Assembly (NCBI RefSeq): GCF_030695085.1
Contig: NZ_JAUYTS010000196.1
Location: 1 to 50,060, forward strand
Direction: 5' to 3'
Source: Falsiroseomonas sp.
GTDB lineage: Bacteria > Pseudomonadota > Alphaproteobacteria > Acetobacterales > Acetobacteraceae
DNA length: 50,060 bases
The position numbers were made by a program, and so were the translations under genes. This document shows, piece by piece, positions 33,733 through 41,995 of this stretch. The stretch's first letter is position 1, and every line of letters begins with the position of its first letter. The notes beneath the pieces were generated by a model that worked only from the letters and a program-made list of their open reading frames with translations, was not told the DNA's origin and did no database searches.

Positions 33733-34890
33733 ATGATCCGCACCCTCTCCCTTTTGCTCCTTGCCGCCCTTCCGGCCGCCGCCGAGACGGTGACCGCCAC
33801 GCGGCTGGTCATTGCCGACCATGCCGCCCCGCAGGTGCTGGTGGCCGACGGCTCCGGGGCGCCGCTGCTGCGGCTCGACCTTTCCGAACCCGCGCGGCTG
33901 CATCATGGGTTGCATCACGGCCAGGTGGCGCTGCGCGAGGCCCGGATTGGCCGCGTGACGCTGCTCGAGACCGGGTTGCGGCTGGAAGGGCATGGCGACC
34001 ATGGCGACCTGCATGTGTCCGCGCCATCCCATCTGCCACTGGAACTGCGCGGGCCGCGGCCTTCGCATGTCGTCGGCTCCGATGGCCGGCTCGCGGTGTT
34101 CTTCGACGGCGACGGTTCGGCCAGCCTGATCGCCGCAGGTCGCGAGCAATCCCCCACCCGGCTGGCCGCCGCCCATCCGCATCACGGCGTCGCCTACCCC
34201 TTCGCCGCCGCCGCCGGGCCGCGCGTGGCGATCAGTGAGGCGCTGGCGGCCGGGGAGCGGCCCTCCGCCGTCAGCCTGCGCGATGCGCAAGGCGCCGAGC
34301 TGGCGCGGGAGGATTGCCCGCGCCTGCATGGTGAAGGCCGCACCGGGCCGCTGATCGCCTTCGGCTGCGCCGATGGCGTGCTGCTGCTGGATGCCTCGGG
34401 CGGCGCCTTCCGCAAGATCGCCAATCCGGCCGATGCGGGGAACCGGATGGTGCGGAACCTGGCGGGCGGCGAGGATTGGCGCCTGCTGCTCGGCGATTTC
34501 GGGCCGCAGGCGATGGTGGTGGTGGACCCGGAGGCGGGGGAGATGCGGGTGGTGGCGCTGCCGGCGCGCCGCCTGCATTTCACCCTGGACCCGGCGCGCG
34601 CCGAGACCGGCTTCGCCATCACGGAAGACGGCGTGCTGCATGGCTTCTCCACCCTGGATGGCACGCCGCGCGGGCAGGTCCAGGCCACCGGGCGCTACAG
34701 CCTGGAAGGTGGCGCGGCGGTGGCACGGCCCCGGCTTGCCGCCGCCGGCGGGCTGGTGGCGGTGAGCGACCCGGCCGCCGGGCGCGTGGTGCCGCATGAC
34801 GCGGAAACCCTGGCCCAGACGCGGGTGATCGAGACGGGCGGCGCGCCCTTCGACATCCGCCTGGTCTCGCTGACCGGCGAACGCCATTGA
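33733..34890 (+). CDS. aztD: Zinc metallochaperone AztD
   Basis: A 385-residue periplasmic beta-propeller that passes zinc to the binding protein AztC. It has a short signal peptide (LSLLLLAALPAAA, cleavage near residue 17). Recognisable AztD blocks are GHGDHGDLHV, VVGSDGRLAVFFDGDG, AAHPHHGVAYPF and LIAFGCADGVLLLDASGG; the His-rich ones are the likely zinc sites, and the two Cys (REDCPRLHGEG and FGCADG) are conserved in my recollection of the family. The mature N-terminus lacks an extended His-rich tail. The transporter genes aztABC are not in this window, so it is an orphan here. A Zur operator stands immediately upstream. Confidence 0.88.
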   Translation: MIRTLSLLLLAALPAAAETVTATRLVIADHAAPQVLVADGSGAPLLRLDLSEPARLHHGLHHGQVALREARIGRVTLLETGLRLEGHGDHGDLHVSAPSHLPLELRGPRPSHVVGSDGRLAVFFDGDGSASLIAAGREQSPTRLAAAHPHHGVAYPFAAAAGPRVAISEALAAGERPSAVSLRDAQGAELAREDCPRLHGEGRTGPLIAFGCADGVLLLDASGGAFRKIANPADAGNRMVRNLAGGEDWRLLLGDFGPQAMVVVDPEAGEMRVVALPARRLHFTLDPARAETGFAITEDGVLHGFSTLDGTPRGQVQATGRYSLEGGAAVARPRLAAAGGLVAVSDPAAGRVVPHDAETLAQTRVIETGGAPFDIRLVSLTGERH

Positions 34891-34918
34891 GCGCCCCCAT
34901 TGAGCGCCATGCTCAATG
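34884..34918 (+). repeat. 13-bp tandem duplication and start-codon hairpin
   Basis: CCATTGAGCGCC occurs at 34884-34895 and again at 34897-34908. The first copy holds the aztD stop. The second copy's CATTGAGC (34898-34905) pairs exactly with GCTCAATG (34911-34918), an 8-bp stem whose loop contains the next gene's start codon (34909-34911). Confidence 0.8.
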
Positions 34919-35235
34919 ACGTGACGGAGCGGCCGCGGATCTGGCGGCGCTGGCCGGGCGATGACTGGGCGGCTTTCGAGGCGCTGCCGCCCGCCATCCG
35001 CCGCCGCATCCACGAACACGCCTATGATGCCTGGGCGGTGAATGCGCTGATCCTGTTCCGCGCCTTCCGCCGCCAGACCGGCAGCAGCGCGCGCGCGGAA
35101 CGGCGCCTGCTGCGCTGGTTCGACCAGTGCGAGGCGCAGGAATTTTCCGCTTTTGCGGAAGCGCATCGGCAGCGCACGGGCCGGGATGCGCCGCATCGGG
35201 CCGCGCGGGCGACGGTACAGCGCTACACGCGCTGA
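34909..35235 (+). CDS. Small hypothetical protein (possibly DUF6525-like)
   Basis: A 108-residue basic, helical protein without membrane segments. WRRWPGDDWAAFEALPPAIRRRIHEHAYDAWAVNALILFRAF resembles short alphaproteobacterial proteins that open with a W/F-x-LPPAxRRWL motif, which is why DUF6525 is suggested; the match is weak. The ATG at 34909 lies in a hairpin loop 18 bases after aztD, so translation may depend on ribosomes finishing aztD. The end overlaps the stop of the convergent YeeE gene by 13 bases. Confidence 0.55.
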   Translation: MLNDVTERPRIWRRWPGDDWAAFEALPPAIRRRIHEHAYDAWAVNALILFRAFRRQTGSSARAERRLLRWFDQCEAQEFSAFAEAHRQRTGRDAPHRAARATVQRYTR

Positions 35236-36341
35236 AGCCCGAAGGCCGGGCGCAGCCGGATGCCGAGCCAGCAGCCCGGCAGCACCGCCAGGAACCACGC
35301 CAGCCCATGCAGGCTGGCGGAGGAGGCGCCGCCGAGGAAGGCGCCGATATTGCAGCCGAAGGACAGCCGCGCCCCGATTCCCATCAGCAGCCCACCCAGC
35401 GCCGCGCCGGCAGCACCCCGCCAGCCCAGCGCGACGCCATGGCGCAGCTGCCCCCTGGCCGCCGCGGCCAGGAAGGCGCCCAGCATCAGTCCAAGATTGG
35501 CCAGCGAGGAAGGCGAGGCAAGCAGCGGCCCAGCCAGTGCCGCCTGCGCCCAGGGCACCTGCCAGAATTCATGCGCCATCAGGTCAGCGCCGAGCCACTG
35601 TGCCGGCTGCGCGGCCCAAAGCGTCAATTCGGTGGTGATGCCCCAGGGCATGCCCGAGGCGAGGAACAGCAGCGCCGCCAGGGCGCCGATAATGGCCGCC
35701 CGTCGCAGCGCGGACCAGCCCGGCCAGGCGCCCCGCAGCACGGCCGCCGCGGCCAGGGCGAGCAGCGCCTCGGTCACCAGCAGACCGCCCCAGGGACCGA
35801 ACCAGGGCACCAGGTCCAACGCGCCGAGGCTCGGCAGCCGCAGCGCCGCGGGCAGCAGCAGGCTGCCGACGACACCGCCCACGCAGAAGAACGGCAGCGC
35901 CACCGCCATGCGCCGCGAGCCCTGACCCGCGGCAACCAGCACGCCGGAACCGCAGCCACTGGCGATCTGCATCCCGATGCCGAACAGCGCCGCGCCGAGC
36001 ACAAGGGAAAGCCCGACCGGCGCGACGAAGCGGCCGTAGCCCTCTGCCAGCCCTGCCATCGGCAGGATCACCAGGGCGGCCACGGCGGGCGCGGCGAAGC
36101 TCGCACCCGCCATGCGCCCGTCGCCGCGCTCCAGCAGGGCGCGGAAGCTGCCGGCGAAGCCGAAATCCATCAGTACGAAGGCGATGCCGAGGACCAGGGC
36201 GGCCGCGAACACGCCGGGCAGCGCGCCATCCGCAAGCGGCAGGATCGCCAGCAGCACCAGCAGGCAGGCCGCCAGCCCACCCAGAAAGGCCAGCAGATGC
36301 GGGCGCGTGGTGGCCGGCGGGGCGATGCCGGCCAGTGACAT
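35223..36341 (-). CDS. YeeE/YedE family membrane transporter
   Basis: A 372-residue polytopic membrane protein with two homologous halves. Each half carries the family's Cys-containing helix: GIGMQIASGCGSGVLVAAGQGSRRM and GIGARLSFGCNIGAFLGGASSASLHG. In the thiosulfate importer TsuA, Cys residues in these positions pass the substrate across the membrane, so transport of a sulfur compound is a fair inference. The start at 36341 (MSLAGIAPP) is one base downstream of the DUF302 stop. Reading frames that extend further upstream are shadows of the DUF302 gene. Confidence 0.88.
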   Translation of the reverse strand: MSLAGIAPPATTRPHLLAFLGGLAACLLVLLAILPLADGALPGVFAAALVLGIAFVLMDFGFAGSFRALLERGDGRMAGASFAAPAVAALVILPMAGLAEGYGRFVAPVGLSLVLGAALFGIGMQIASGCGSGVLVAAGQGSRRMAVALPFFCVGGVVGSLLLPAALRLPSLGALDLVPWFGPWGGLLVTEALLALAAAAVLRGAWPGWSALRRAAIIGALAALLFLASGMPWGITTELTLWAAQPAQWLGADLMAHEFWQVPWAQAALAGPLLASPSSLANLGLMLGAFLAAAARGQLRHGVALGWRGAAGAALGGLLMGIGARLSFGCNIGAFLGGASSASLHGLAWFLAVLPGCWLGIRLRPAFGLQRV

Positions 36342-36342
36342 G

Positions 36343-36849
36343 CTATTGCGCGGCCTGGCGGGCCAGGCGGTCGAGCAGCGCCTCCGTCCCGCGCTGTCCT
36401 TCCGGCGGGATGGTGGCGCCGTGACGGGCGAAGACGCGGCTGGCGAGGTCCGCGCCGGTGCTGCGGGTGATGTGCACGCCGCCCTGGTCGTCCTCCCACA
36501 CCAGCACGCGCATCGGCAGGTCGAGCGCGAGCGTCGGGTTGGCGGCCATGCCGGGCGTGCCGGCGGCGGGGTTGCCGAACAGCACCACGGTGCGGCCGCG
36601 CAACGGCAGGCCGGCGTCGCGCGCCGCGGCGGCATGGTCGATCTCGGCGAAGACCTTCCAGCCGGCGGCACGGACCGCCGCACCGAAGCGGTCCAGCGTG
36701 GGGCGCAGCGCGTGGGCGCTCGGCAGGGTGACCAGGCCGTTGTCGCCGGCGCCGGCGGGTTGGGCCAGGGCCGGAAGCGCAAGCGGCGTGGCCAGTGCCG
36801 CCAGGGCAAGACGGCGGCGGAGGCCGGCGGGGTGGGCTGCTGCGGTCAT
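36343..36849 (-). CDS. Exported DUF302 protein
   Basis: A 168-residue periplasmic protein. A twin-arginine-like or Sec signal (LRRRLALAALATPLALPALAQP) is followed by a DUF302 domain: LRPTLDRFGAAVRAAGWKVFAEIDHAAAARDAGLPLRGRTVVLFGNPAAGTPGMAANPTLALDLPMRVLVWED. DUF302 proteins are small, of unknown function, and often sit beside sulfur or redox genes. GGAGG six bases upstream supports the ATG at 36849. It is co-transcribed with the YeeE/YedE gene. Confidence 0.85.
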   Translation of the reverse strand: MTAAAHPAGLRRRLALAALATPLALPALAQPAGAGDNGLVTLPSAHALRPTLDRFGAAVRAAGWKVFAEIDHAAAARDAGLPLRGRTVVLFGNPAAGTPGMAANPTLALDLPMRVLVWEDDQGGVHITRSTGADLASRVFARHGATIPPEGQRGTEALLDRLARQAAQ

Positions 36850-37038
36850 GGGATTGCCTCCGTGTTGTGCACGGAGCTTCGCCGGGGCCAGCCTTGCGGT
36901 TACGGTGGTATTTGGCTGTGCCGCGTGGCGGGGCCGTCGTGGCATGTTGCGCTGGTTGGGGCGCCAGGATCCCCAAGCCGAACTCCGTAGACACTGTGTT
37001 TCCCTAGCCAGTCGGCCGCGACGACCGGTCTGCTCCTG

Positions 37039-37977
37039 TCAGGCCAGGCCGCGGCGGAGGGCGAGGCCGGCCATGGCGATGAGATCGAGCGCCGGCCGGA
37101 TGACGGCGCACATGGTCAGCGCGCCGTGCAGCAGGCCCGCGACGTGGAGGTGGCTGACGGGCACGCCCTCTCGCTCCAGGCGTCGCGCATAGTCGCAGCC
37201 CTCGTCGCACAGCGGGTCGTGGCCGACCGTCAGCACGAAAGCTGGCGCAGTGCCGGACAGCTCGGCGGCGCGCAGCGGCGAGGCGCGCCAATCCGCCCAG
37301 CTTGCGGGCTCCGGCGCGTAGCGGTCACGAAACCAGCGCATGCCCGCGGCCGTCAGCGGTAGGCCGGAGGTGAAGCGGGCATGACTGTCATGGCCCTGCG
37401 CCATGTCCGTGACAGGATACAGCAGCAGCTGAAGGCGCAGCGCCGGCAGCCTGCCATCCCGAGCCATCAGCGCCGCCACGGCCGCCAGGTTGCCGCCGGC
37501 GCTATCGCCCCCCACCGCCAGCCGCGTCGGATCGATGCCTAAGCCCGATGCATGCGCCGCGGCATGGGCGATCGCCTCCGCATAGTCGTCAATGGCCGCT
37601 GGAAACGGATGCTCCGGCGCCAGCCGGTAGTCCACGGCCAGCACGGCGCAGCCGGAGGCGTTGCACAGGCTGCGGGCGAGATGGTCATGCGTCGCCAAGT
37701 CGCCGAACACCCAGCCCCCGCCATGCGCGAAGACCAGGCAGGGTAGAACCTCCTCCGCACGCGAGCCCTGCGGCCGGTAAAGCCGCATGGCGATGCCGGA
37801 GGGCAGGCGCAGGTCGCGCGTCTCCGCCACATCCGGCGGGGGCGGCTGCAGCACAAGCCGACCGGCGGCGTATTGCGCGCGCGCCGGCCCGGTCTCCATC
37901 GCTTCCAGCGGCTGACGCCCGGAGGCACGGATCATCTCGAGCAGGGTCAGGCAATCCGGATGCAGCGGCGCGGCCAT
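37039..37977 (-). CDS. Alpha/beta hydrolase of the hormone-sensitive-lipase family
   Basis: A 312-residue hydrolase. The oxyanion-hole motif HGGGW is at residues 85-89 and the nucleophile Ser159 lies in GGDSAGGNLAA; DPLCDEG supplies the acid and HLHVAGLLHG the catalytic His. It would hydrolyse short or medium esters, possibly lactones. No signal peptide, so cytoplasmic. It is divergent from the Liv-type importer and only 108 bases from the binding-protein start. With the dehydrogenase and Baeyer-Villiger monooxygenase in the same cluster, lactone opening is a reasonable role. Confidence 0.88.
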   Translation of the reverse strand: MAAPLHPDCLTLLEMIRASGRQPLEAMETGPARAQYAAGRLVLQPPPPDVAETRDLRLPSGIAMRLYRPQGSRAEEVLPCLVFAHGGGWVFGDLATHDHLARSLCNASGCAVLAVDYRLAPEHPFPAAIDDYAEAIAHAAAHASGLGIDPTRLAVGGDSAGGNLAAVAALMARDGRLPALRLQLLLYPVTDMAQGHDSHARFTSGLPLTAAGMRWFRDRYAPEPASWADWRASPLRAAELSGTAPAFVLTVGHDPLCDEGCDYARRLEREGVPVSHLHVAGLLHGALTMCAVIRPALDLIAMAGLALRRGLA

Positions 37978-38085
37978 GACGGGTCATCCCTCGGGGCACG
38001 ACTTGATTGACACCGCATGGGTGGTGCCGCACCTTTCTTCCAAGGGCAAGAAGCCATCAAGGCTGCCCGGGAAAGGGGAGCGCCG

Positions 38086-39339
38086 ATGTCCAAAACCAAT
38101 GCGACCACGGTCGGGCGCCGTGCGCTGCTCGGCGGCACCGCCGCCCTCGCGGGATTCCCCAACATCGGCTTCACGCAGCCGCGCCAGCCCATCAAGGTCG
38201 GCGTGCCTACCATCCTGTCCGGCCGCGTCGCGCAGCTCGGCCTGTCCTCGCGCAACGCCATGCAGATCGAGGTCGACCGCTTCAACGCCTCCGGCGGGCT
38301 CGACGGGCGGCCGATCGAGCTGGTGGTGCGCGACAGCCGTGGCGTGCCGGCGGAAGCAGCCCGTCTGGCGCGGGAGATGATCAGCGGCGAGGGCTGCGAA
38401 TTCCTGCTGGATGCCGAGCCATCCTCCGGCGGCTTCGCCATTCATGAAGTGGTGCGCGAGACGGGAACGGTGACGCTGCACGTCAACTCCGAGACCTCGT
38501 CGCTGACCGCCGATCCGCGCCAGCGCTTCTGGAACGCCTTCCGCGTGGCGCGCCAGGGCATCCATGATTCCATTGCCGGCGGCGCCTATGCCGCGGAGAT
38601 CGCCAAGGCGCGCAACCTGCGGCGCTGGATGACGGTCTCGCCCGACTACGCCTATGGCCGCGACACCACGGCGGAATTCGTGGAATACGTGAAGAACTTC
38701 CACTCCGAGATCCAGATCACCGGCGAGACCTGGCCGCGGCTGTTCCAGGCCGACTACACCGAGAACATCACGCGGCTGTCGCAGGGCCGGCCGCAGGCGG
38801 TGTATTCCTGCCTCTGGGCCGGCGATTTGGTGACCTTCGTCGAACAGGCCTCGATCTTTGGGCTGTTCCAGCAGTCGCAGTTCTTCGCGGTCAACATGGC
38901 AGACTACACGACGCTGCAGCAGGTGCGTAACCTGCCGGCGGGCGTGCACTCCGGCAACCGCTACCTGCGCAACTTCCCGGACGTGCCGGAGAATCAGGAA
39001 TTCGCCGCGGAATACAACCGCCGCTTCAACACCTTCCCAACCAACTGGTCCTGGCAGGCCGCGACATCGGTGCGCCTGCTGGGCACGGCGCTGCGCCAGG
39101 CTGGCGGCACCGATCCGCGCGCGGTCGCCGGCAAGCTGAAGGGCATGACCATCGACAGTCCCTTTGGCGTCGGCGGCAAGCTGACGATGCGCGCGGAAGA
39201 CCAGACTCTGGTGGACTATGCCATCGGCTGGGGGGTCACCATCGCGCAGGACCCCTACATCCAGCGCATGACGCCCGCCGACTGGGCCGTGATCTACCGG
39301 CTGGAGGCGGAGTGGAAACGCAGCAAGGGCTGGACCTGA
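38086..39339 (+). CDS. Branched-chain-type ABC importer substrate-binding protein
   Basis: A 417-residue periplasmic binding protein of the Leu/Ile/Val (Peripla_BP_6) family. It starts with a twin-arginine-like signal (VGRRALLGGTAALAGFPNIGFTQ). IKVGVPTILSGRVAQLGLSSRNAMQIEVDRFNASGGLDGRPIELVVRDSRG is the typical N-terminal lobe. GGGGAG lies upstream of the ATG at 38086, deciding against an earlier in-frame ATG at 38017. In this family such proteins also bind amides, aromatic acids and other carboxylates, so the ligand need not be an amino acid. The LivH-like gene follows nine bases later. Confidence 0.9.
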   Translation: MSKTNATTVGRRALLGGTAALAGFPNIGFTQPRQPIKVGVPTILSGRVAQLGLSSRNAMQIEVDRFNASGGLDGRPIELVVRDSRGVPAEAARLAREMISGEGCEFLLDAEPSSGGFAIHEVVRETGTVTLHVNSETSSLTADPRQRFWNAFRVARQGIHDSIAGGAYAAEIAKARNLRRWMTVSPDYAYGRDTTAEFVEYVKNFHSEIQITGETWPRLFQADYTENITRLSQGRPQAVYSCLWAGDLVTFVEQASIFGLFQQSQFFAVNMADYTTLQQVRNLPAGVHSGNRYLRNFPDVPENQEFAAEYNRRFNTFPTNWSWQAATSVRLLGTALRQAGGTDPRAVAGKLKGMTIDSPFGVGGKLTMRAEDQTLVDYAIGWGVTIAQDPYIQRMTPADWAVIYRLEAEWKRSKGWT

Positions 39340-39348
39340 GCAACCCGG

Positions 39349-40251
39349 ATGGAACTGGCCGAACTCGGCGAATGCCTCTCCTCCGTCTCCTGCATCGTAA
39401 CGCAGAGCGCGGCGGGGCTGACCATCGGGATGCTGCTGTTCCTGGTCGCCTCCGGCCTGACGCTGATCTTCGGTGTGCTTGGGCTGGTGAACTTCGCGCA
39501 TGGCTCGCTCTACATGATCGGCGCCTACCTGGCGCTGACTGTGCATGGCGCGACGCAGAGCTTCGCTCTGGCGGTGGTGGCGGGCACGCTGGGCACGGCC
39601 CTGTTCGGGCTGTTCTTCGAGCGCTTCCTGCTCAGCCGCATCTATGGCCGCGACGTACTGATGCAGTTGCTGGTCTGCTATGCGGTCATCCTGATCCTCG
39701 ATGACCTGGTGAAGATCATCTGGGGCGCGGATTTCCGCAGCATGGGCGTGCCGGAGGAATTCCGCCGGCCACCCTTCATCATCGGCGGCGGCATCGTGCC
39801 GTACTTCTACGCCATCCTCTTCGCCATTACCGCCGCCATCGCGGTCTTGCTTGCCTGGGGCATGGGGCGCACGCGCTTCGGGCGCATCGTGCGCGCGGCG
39901 GCCATCAACCCCGGCATGGTCGGTGCGCTCGGCATCAACACCACCGTGATCTACGCCGCCGTCTTCGCCATCGGCGCCGGGCTGGCCGGTGCGGCGGGGG
40001 CCCTGTCCGCGCCGATCCGCTCCGTCGTCGCCGGCGCGGGCGTCTCCATCCTGATCGAGAGCTTCATCGTCACCGTCATCGGCGGCATGGGCTCGATCGG
40101 CGGCGCGCTCGCGGCGGCGCTGATCCTGGGCTTCACGCGGTCCTTCGGCTCCATCGGCTTCCCGCTGTTCGTCGAGGGCGCGATGTTCGCCATGATGGCG
40201 CTGGTGCTGCTGCTGCGCCCGAGCGGCCTCGGCGGGAAGCGTCCCTCATGA
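39349..40251 (+). CDS. livH: Branched-chain-type ABC permease LivH
   Basis: A 300-residue inner-membrane permease with about eight hydrophobic segments. FGVLGLVNFAHGSLYMIGAYLAL is the LivH signature near residue 45. The cytoplasmic loop RIVRAAAINPGMVGALGINT contacts the ATPase, and SFIVTVIGGMGSIGGALAAALILGF is the conserved C-terminal block. It directly follows the binding protein and overlaps the LivM-like gene by ATGA. Confidence 0.93.
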   Translation: MELAELGECLSSVSCIVTQSAAGLTIGMLLFLVASGLTLIFGVLGLVNFAHGSLYMIGAYLALTVHGATQSFALAVVAGTLGTALFGLFFERFLLSRIYGRDVLMQLLVCYAVILILDDLVKIIWGADFRSMGVPEEFRRPPFIIGGGIVPYFYAILFAITAAIAVLLAWGMGRTRFGRIVRAAAINPGMVGALGINTTVIYAAVFAIGAGLAGAAGALSAPIRSVVAGAGVSILIESFIVTVIGGMGSIGGALAAALILGFTRSFGSIGFPLFVEGAMFAMMALVLLLRPSGLGGKRPS

Positions 40252-41210
40252 GGGATGGCGTGCTGCGCGATGCCGGGATTGCCACGCTGGTGCTGGCTGG
40301 CTTCCTGGCGGTGACGCTGGGCGGCTTCGGCTCCGCCGGGCTGCTGGACTTCGCCATCCGCTTTGCCACCTTCGGCCTGCTGGCGCTGTCGCTGAATCTG
40401 CTGATCGGCACCACCGGCCTCGTCTCCTTCGGCCACGCCGCGTATTTCGCCATGGGCGCCTACGCCTTCGGGCTACTGATGCAGCGCGCCGGCCTGTCCA
40501 TCCCCCTGGCCATCCTGCTGGCGCTGGGCTGCACGGCGCTTCTGGCCCTGGTGGTGGGCGCGCTCTGCGTGCGGCTGTCGGAAATCTACTTCGCCTTCCT
40601 GACACTCGCCTTCCAGATGCTGCTGCATTCCGTGATCCTGTCCTGGATCTCGCTGACCGGCGGCGACCAGGGGCTGATGGGCGGCATCCCAAAGCCACCC
40701 TTCCTGGGCATCGACCTGTCGCGGCCGCTGCACCTGGCGGGATTCGGCATGGCCTGCCTGCTGGTCTCCACCGTAGCGCTGCGGCAGGTGGTGCGCTCGC
40801 CCTTCGGGGCCGCGCTGCGGATGCTGCGGGACAACCCGGATAGGGCCGCCTTCGTCGGTCTGTCCGTCTATCGCTATCGCCTGGCAGCCTTCGTCATCGC
40901 CGGCACCTTCGCGGGCCTCGGCGGGGTGCTGATGAGCCTGTATGTTTCGGGCGCCTTCCCCACCTTCGCATTCTGGACCACCTCGGGCGAGGCGATCTTC
41001 ATGATCATGCTCGGCGGCGTCACCGTGTTCCTCGGCCCGCTGGTCGGCGTCGCGATCTTCCTGATCCTGAACGACCGCATCACCGCCGTGACGGAGCATC
41101 ACGGCCTGTTCCTCGGCATCATCCTGCTGGTTATCGTGCTTGGCCTGCGCAAGGGGTTACTCGATTTCGTGGTGGATCACTGGCGCGCCCGCCGGGGTGC
41201 GAGCCCATGA
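40248..41210 (+). CDS. livM: Branched-chain-type ABC permease LivM
   Basis: A 320-residue permease. LNLLIGTTGLVSFGHAAYFAMGAYAFG is the LivM signature, GAALRMLRDNPDRAAFVGLSVYRYRLAAFVIAGTFAGLGGVLMSL is the ATPase-contact loop and following helix, and IFMIMLGGVTVFLGPLVGVAIFLI is the conserved end block. It overlaps livH upstream and the short-chain dehydrogenase downstream by ATGA, so an enzyme gene is embedded inside the transporter operon. Confidence 0.93.
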   Translation: MRDGVLRDAGIATLVLAGFLAVTLGGFGSAGLLDFAIRFATFGLLALSLNLLIGTTGLVSFGHAAYFAMGAYAFGLLMQRAGLSIPLAILLALGCTALLALVVGALCVRLSEIYFAFLTLAFQMLLHSVILSWISLTGGDQGLMGGIPKPPFLGIDLSRPLHLAGFGMACLLVSTVALRQVVRSPFGAALRMLRDNPDRAAFVGLSVYRYRLAAFVIAGTFAGLGGVLMSLYVSGAFPTFAFWTTSGEAIFMIMLGGVTVFLGPLVGVAIFLILNDRITAVTEHHGLFLGIILLVIVLGLRKGLLDFVVDHWRARRGASP

Positions 41211-41995
41211 GTTTCTCCGGCCGCATCGCAGTGGTCACCGGCGGCGCCAGCGGCATCGGCGCCGCCTGCTGCCGGCTGCTGGCCGCGCGTGGCGCGCGCG
41301 TGGTGGTCGCGGATCTCGACACGGCGCGGGCGCAGGCGCTGGCGGCGGAACTCCTCGGCATGGCGCTGACGCTCGACGTCGCCTCCCGCGACGCGAACGA
41401 GGCGGCGGCGGCGCAGGTCGAGGCCGATCTCGGCCCGGTGGATTTGCTGGTGACCTCTGCCGGCATCATCCAGCGCCCGGTGCGGGCGGAGGCGATGACG
41501 GAGGCGGAGGTCGAGCAGGTGGTCCACGTCGACCAGATCGGCACCTGGAACTCCGCTGTCGCCTTCGGCACGCGCATGGCCCGGCGCGGCCATGGCGCCG
41601 TCGTCACCATTGCCTCCATCGCCGGCATGCGGTCCATGCCGCTGCACGCCTATTCGCCAGCCAAGGCCGCGGTCATCGAGATGACGCGCTGCCTCGCCGC
41701 CGAATGGGGCCGCTCCGGCGTGCGGGTGAACGCCGTTTCGCCGGGCTACACGCTCACCCCCGCGCTCGGCGCCGCCATCGCCGCCGGGGAGCGCGACCCG
41801 TCGCTGCTGGAAAACTCCAGCGCGCTCGGCCGGATGGTGACGCCGGAGGACATCGCGGAGGCCGTGGCCTTCCTCGCCTCCGACGCCGCCCGCTCCATCA
41901 CCGGGGTGAACCTGCCGGTGGATGCCGGCTGGCTCGTCGCCCCATCCTGGGGCGCCTATGGTGGGCTGCCTCCTGCCCGCGGCAACGCGCCGTGA
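41207..41995 (+). CDS. Short-chain dehydrogenase/reductase
   Basis: A 262-residue classical SDR. The cofactor motif is VVTGGASGIGA near the N-terminus, DLDTARAQ fits an NAD(H) preference (Asp after the second strand), LVTSAGI replaces the usual NNAG with related residues, and the catalytic Ser-Tyr-Lys are in IASIAGM and YSPAKAAVIEM. It would oxidise a secondary alcohol to a ketone or the reverse. It is embedded between the permease and ATPase genes with overlaps on both sides (ATGA and GTGA), tying its production to uptake. Confidence 0.92.
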   Translation: MSFSGRIAVVTGGASGIGAACCRLLAARGARVVVADLDTARAQALAAELLGMALTLDVASRDANEAAAAQVEADLGPVDLLVTSAGIIQRPVRAEAMTEAEVEQVVHVDQIGTWNSAVAFGTRMARRGHGAVVTIASIAGMRSMPLHAYSPAKAAVIEMTRCLAAEWGRSGVRVNAVSPGYTLTPALGAAIAAGERDPSLLENSSALGRMVTPEDIAEAVAFLASDAARSITGVNLPVDAGWLVAPSWGAYGGLPPARGNAP

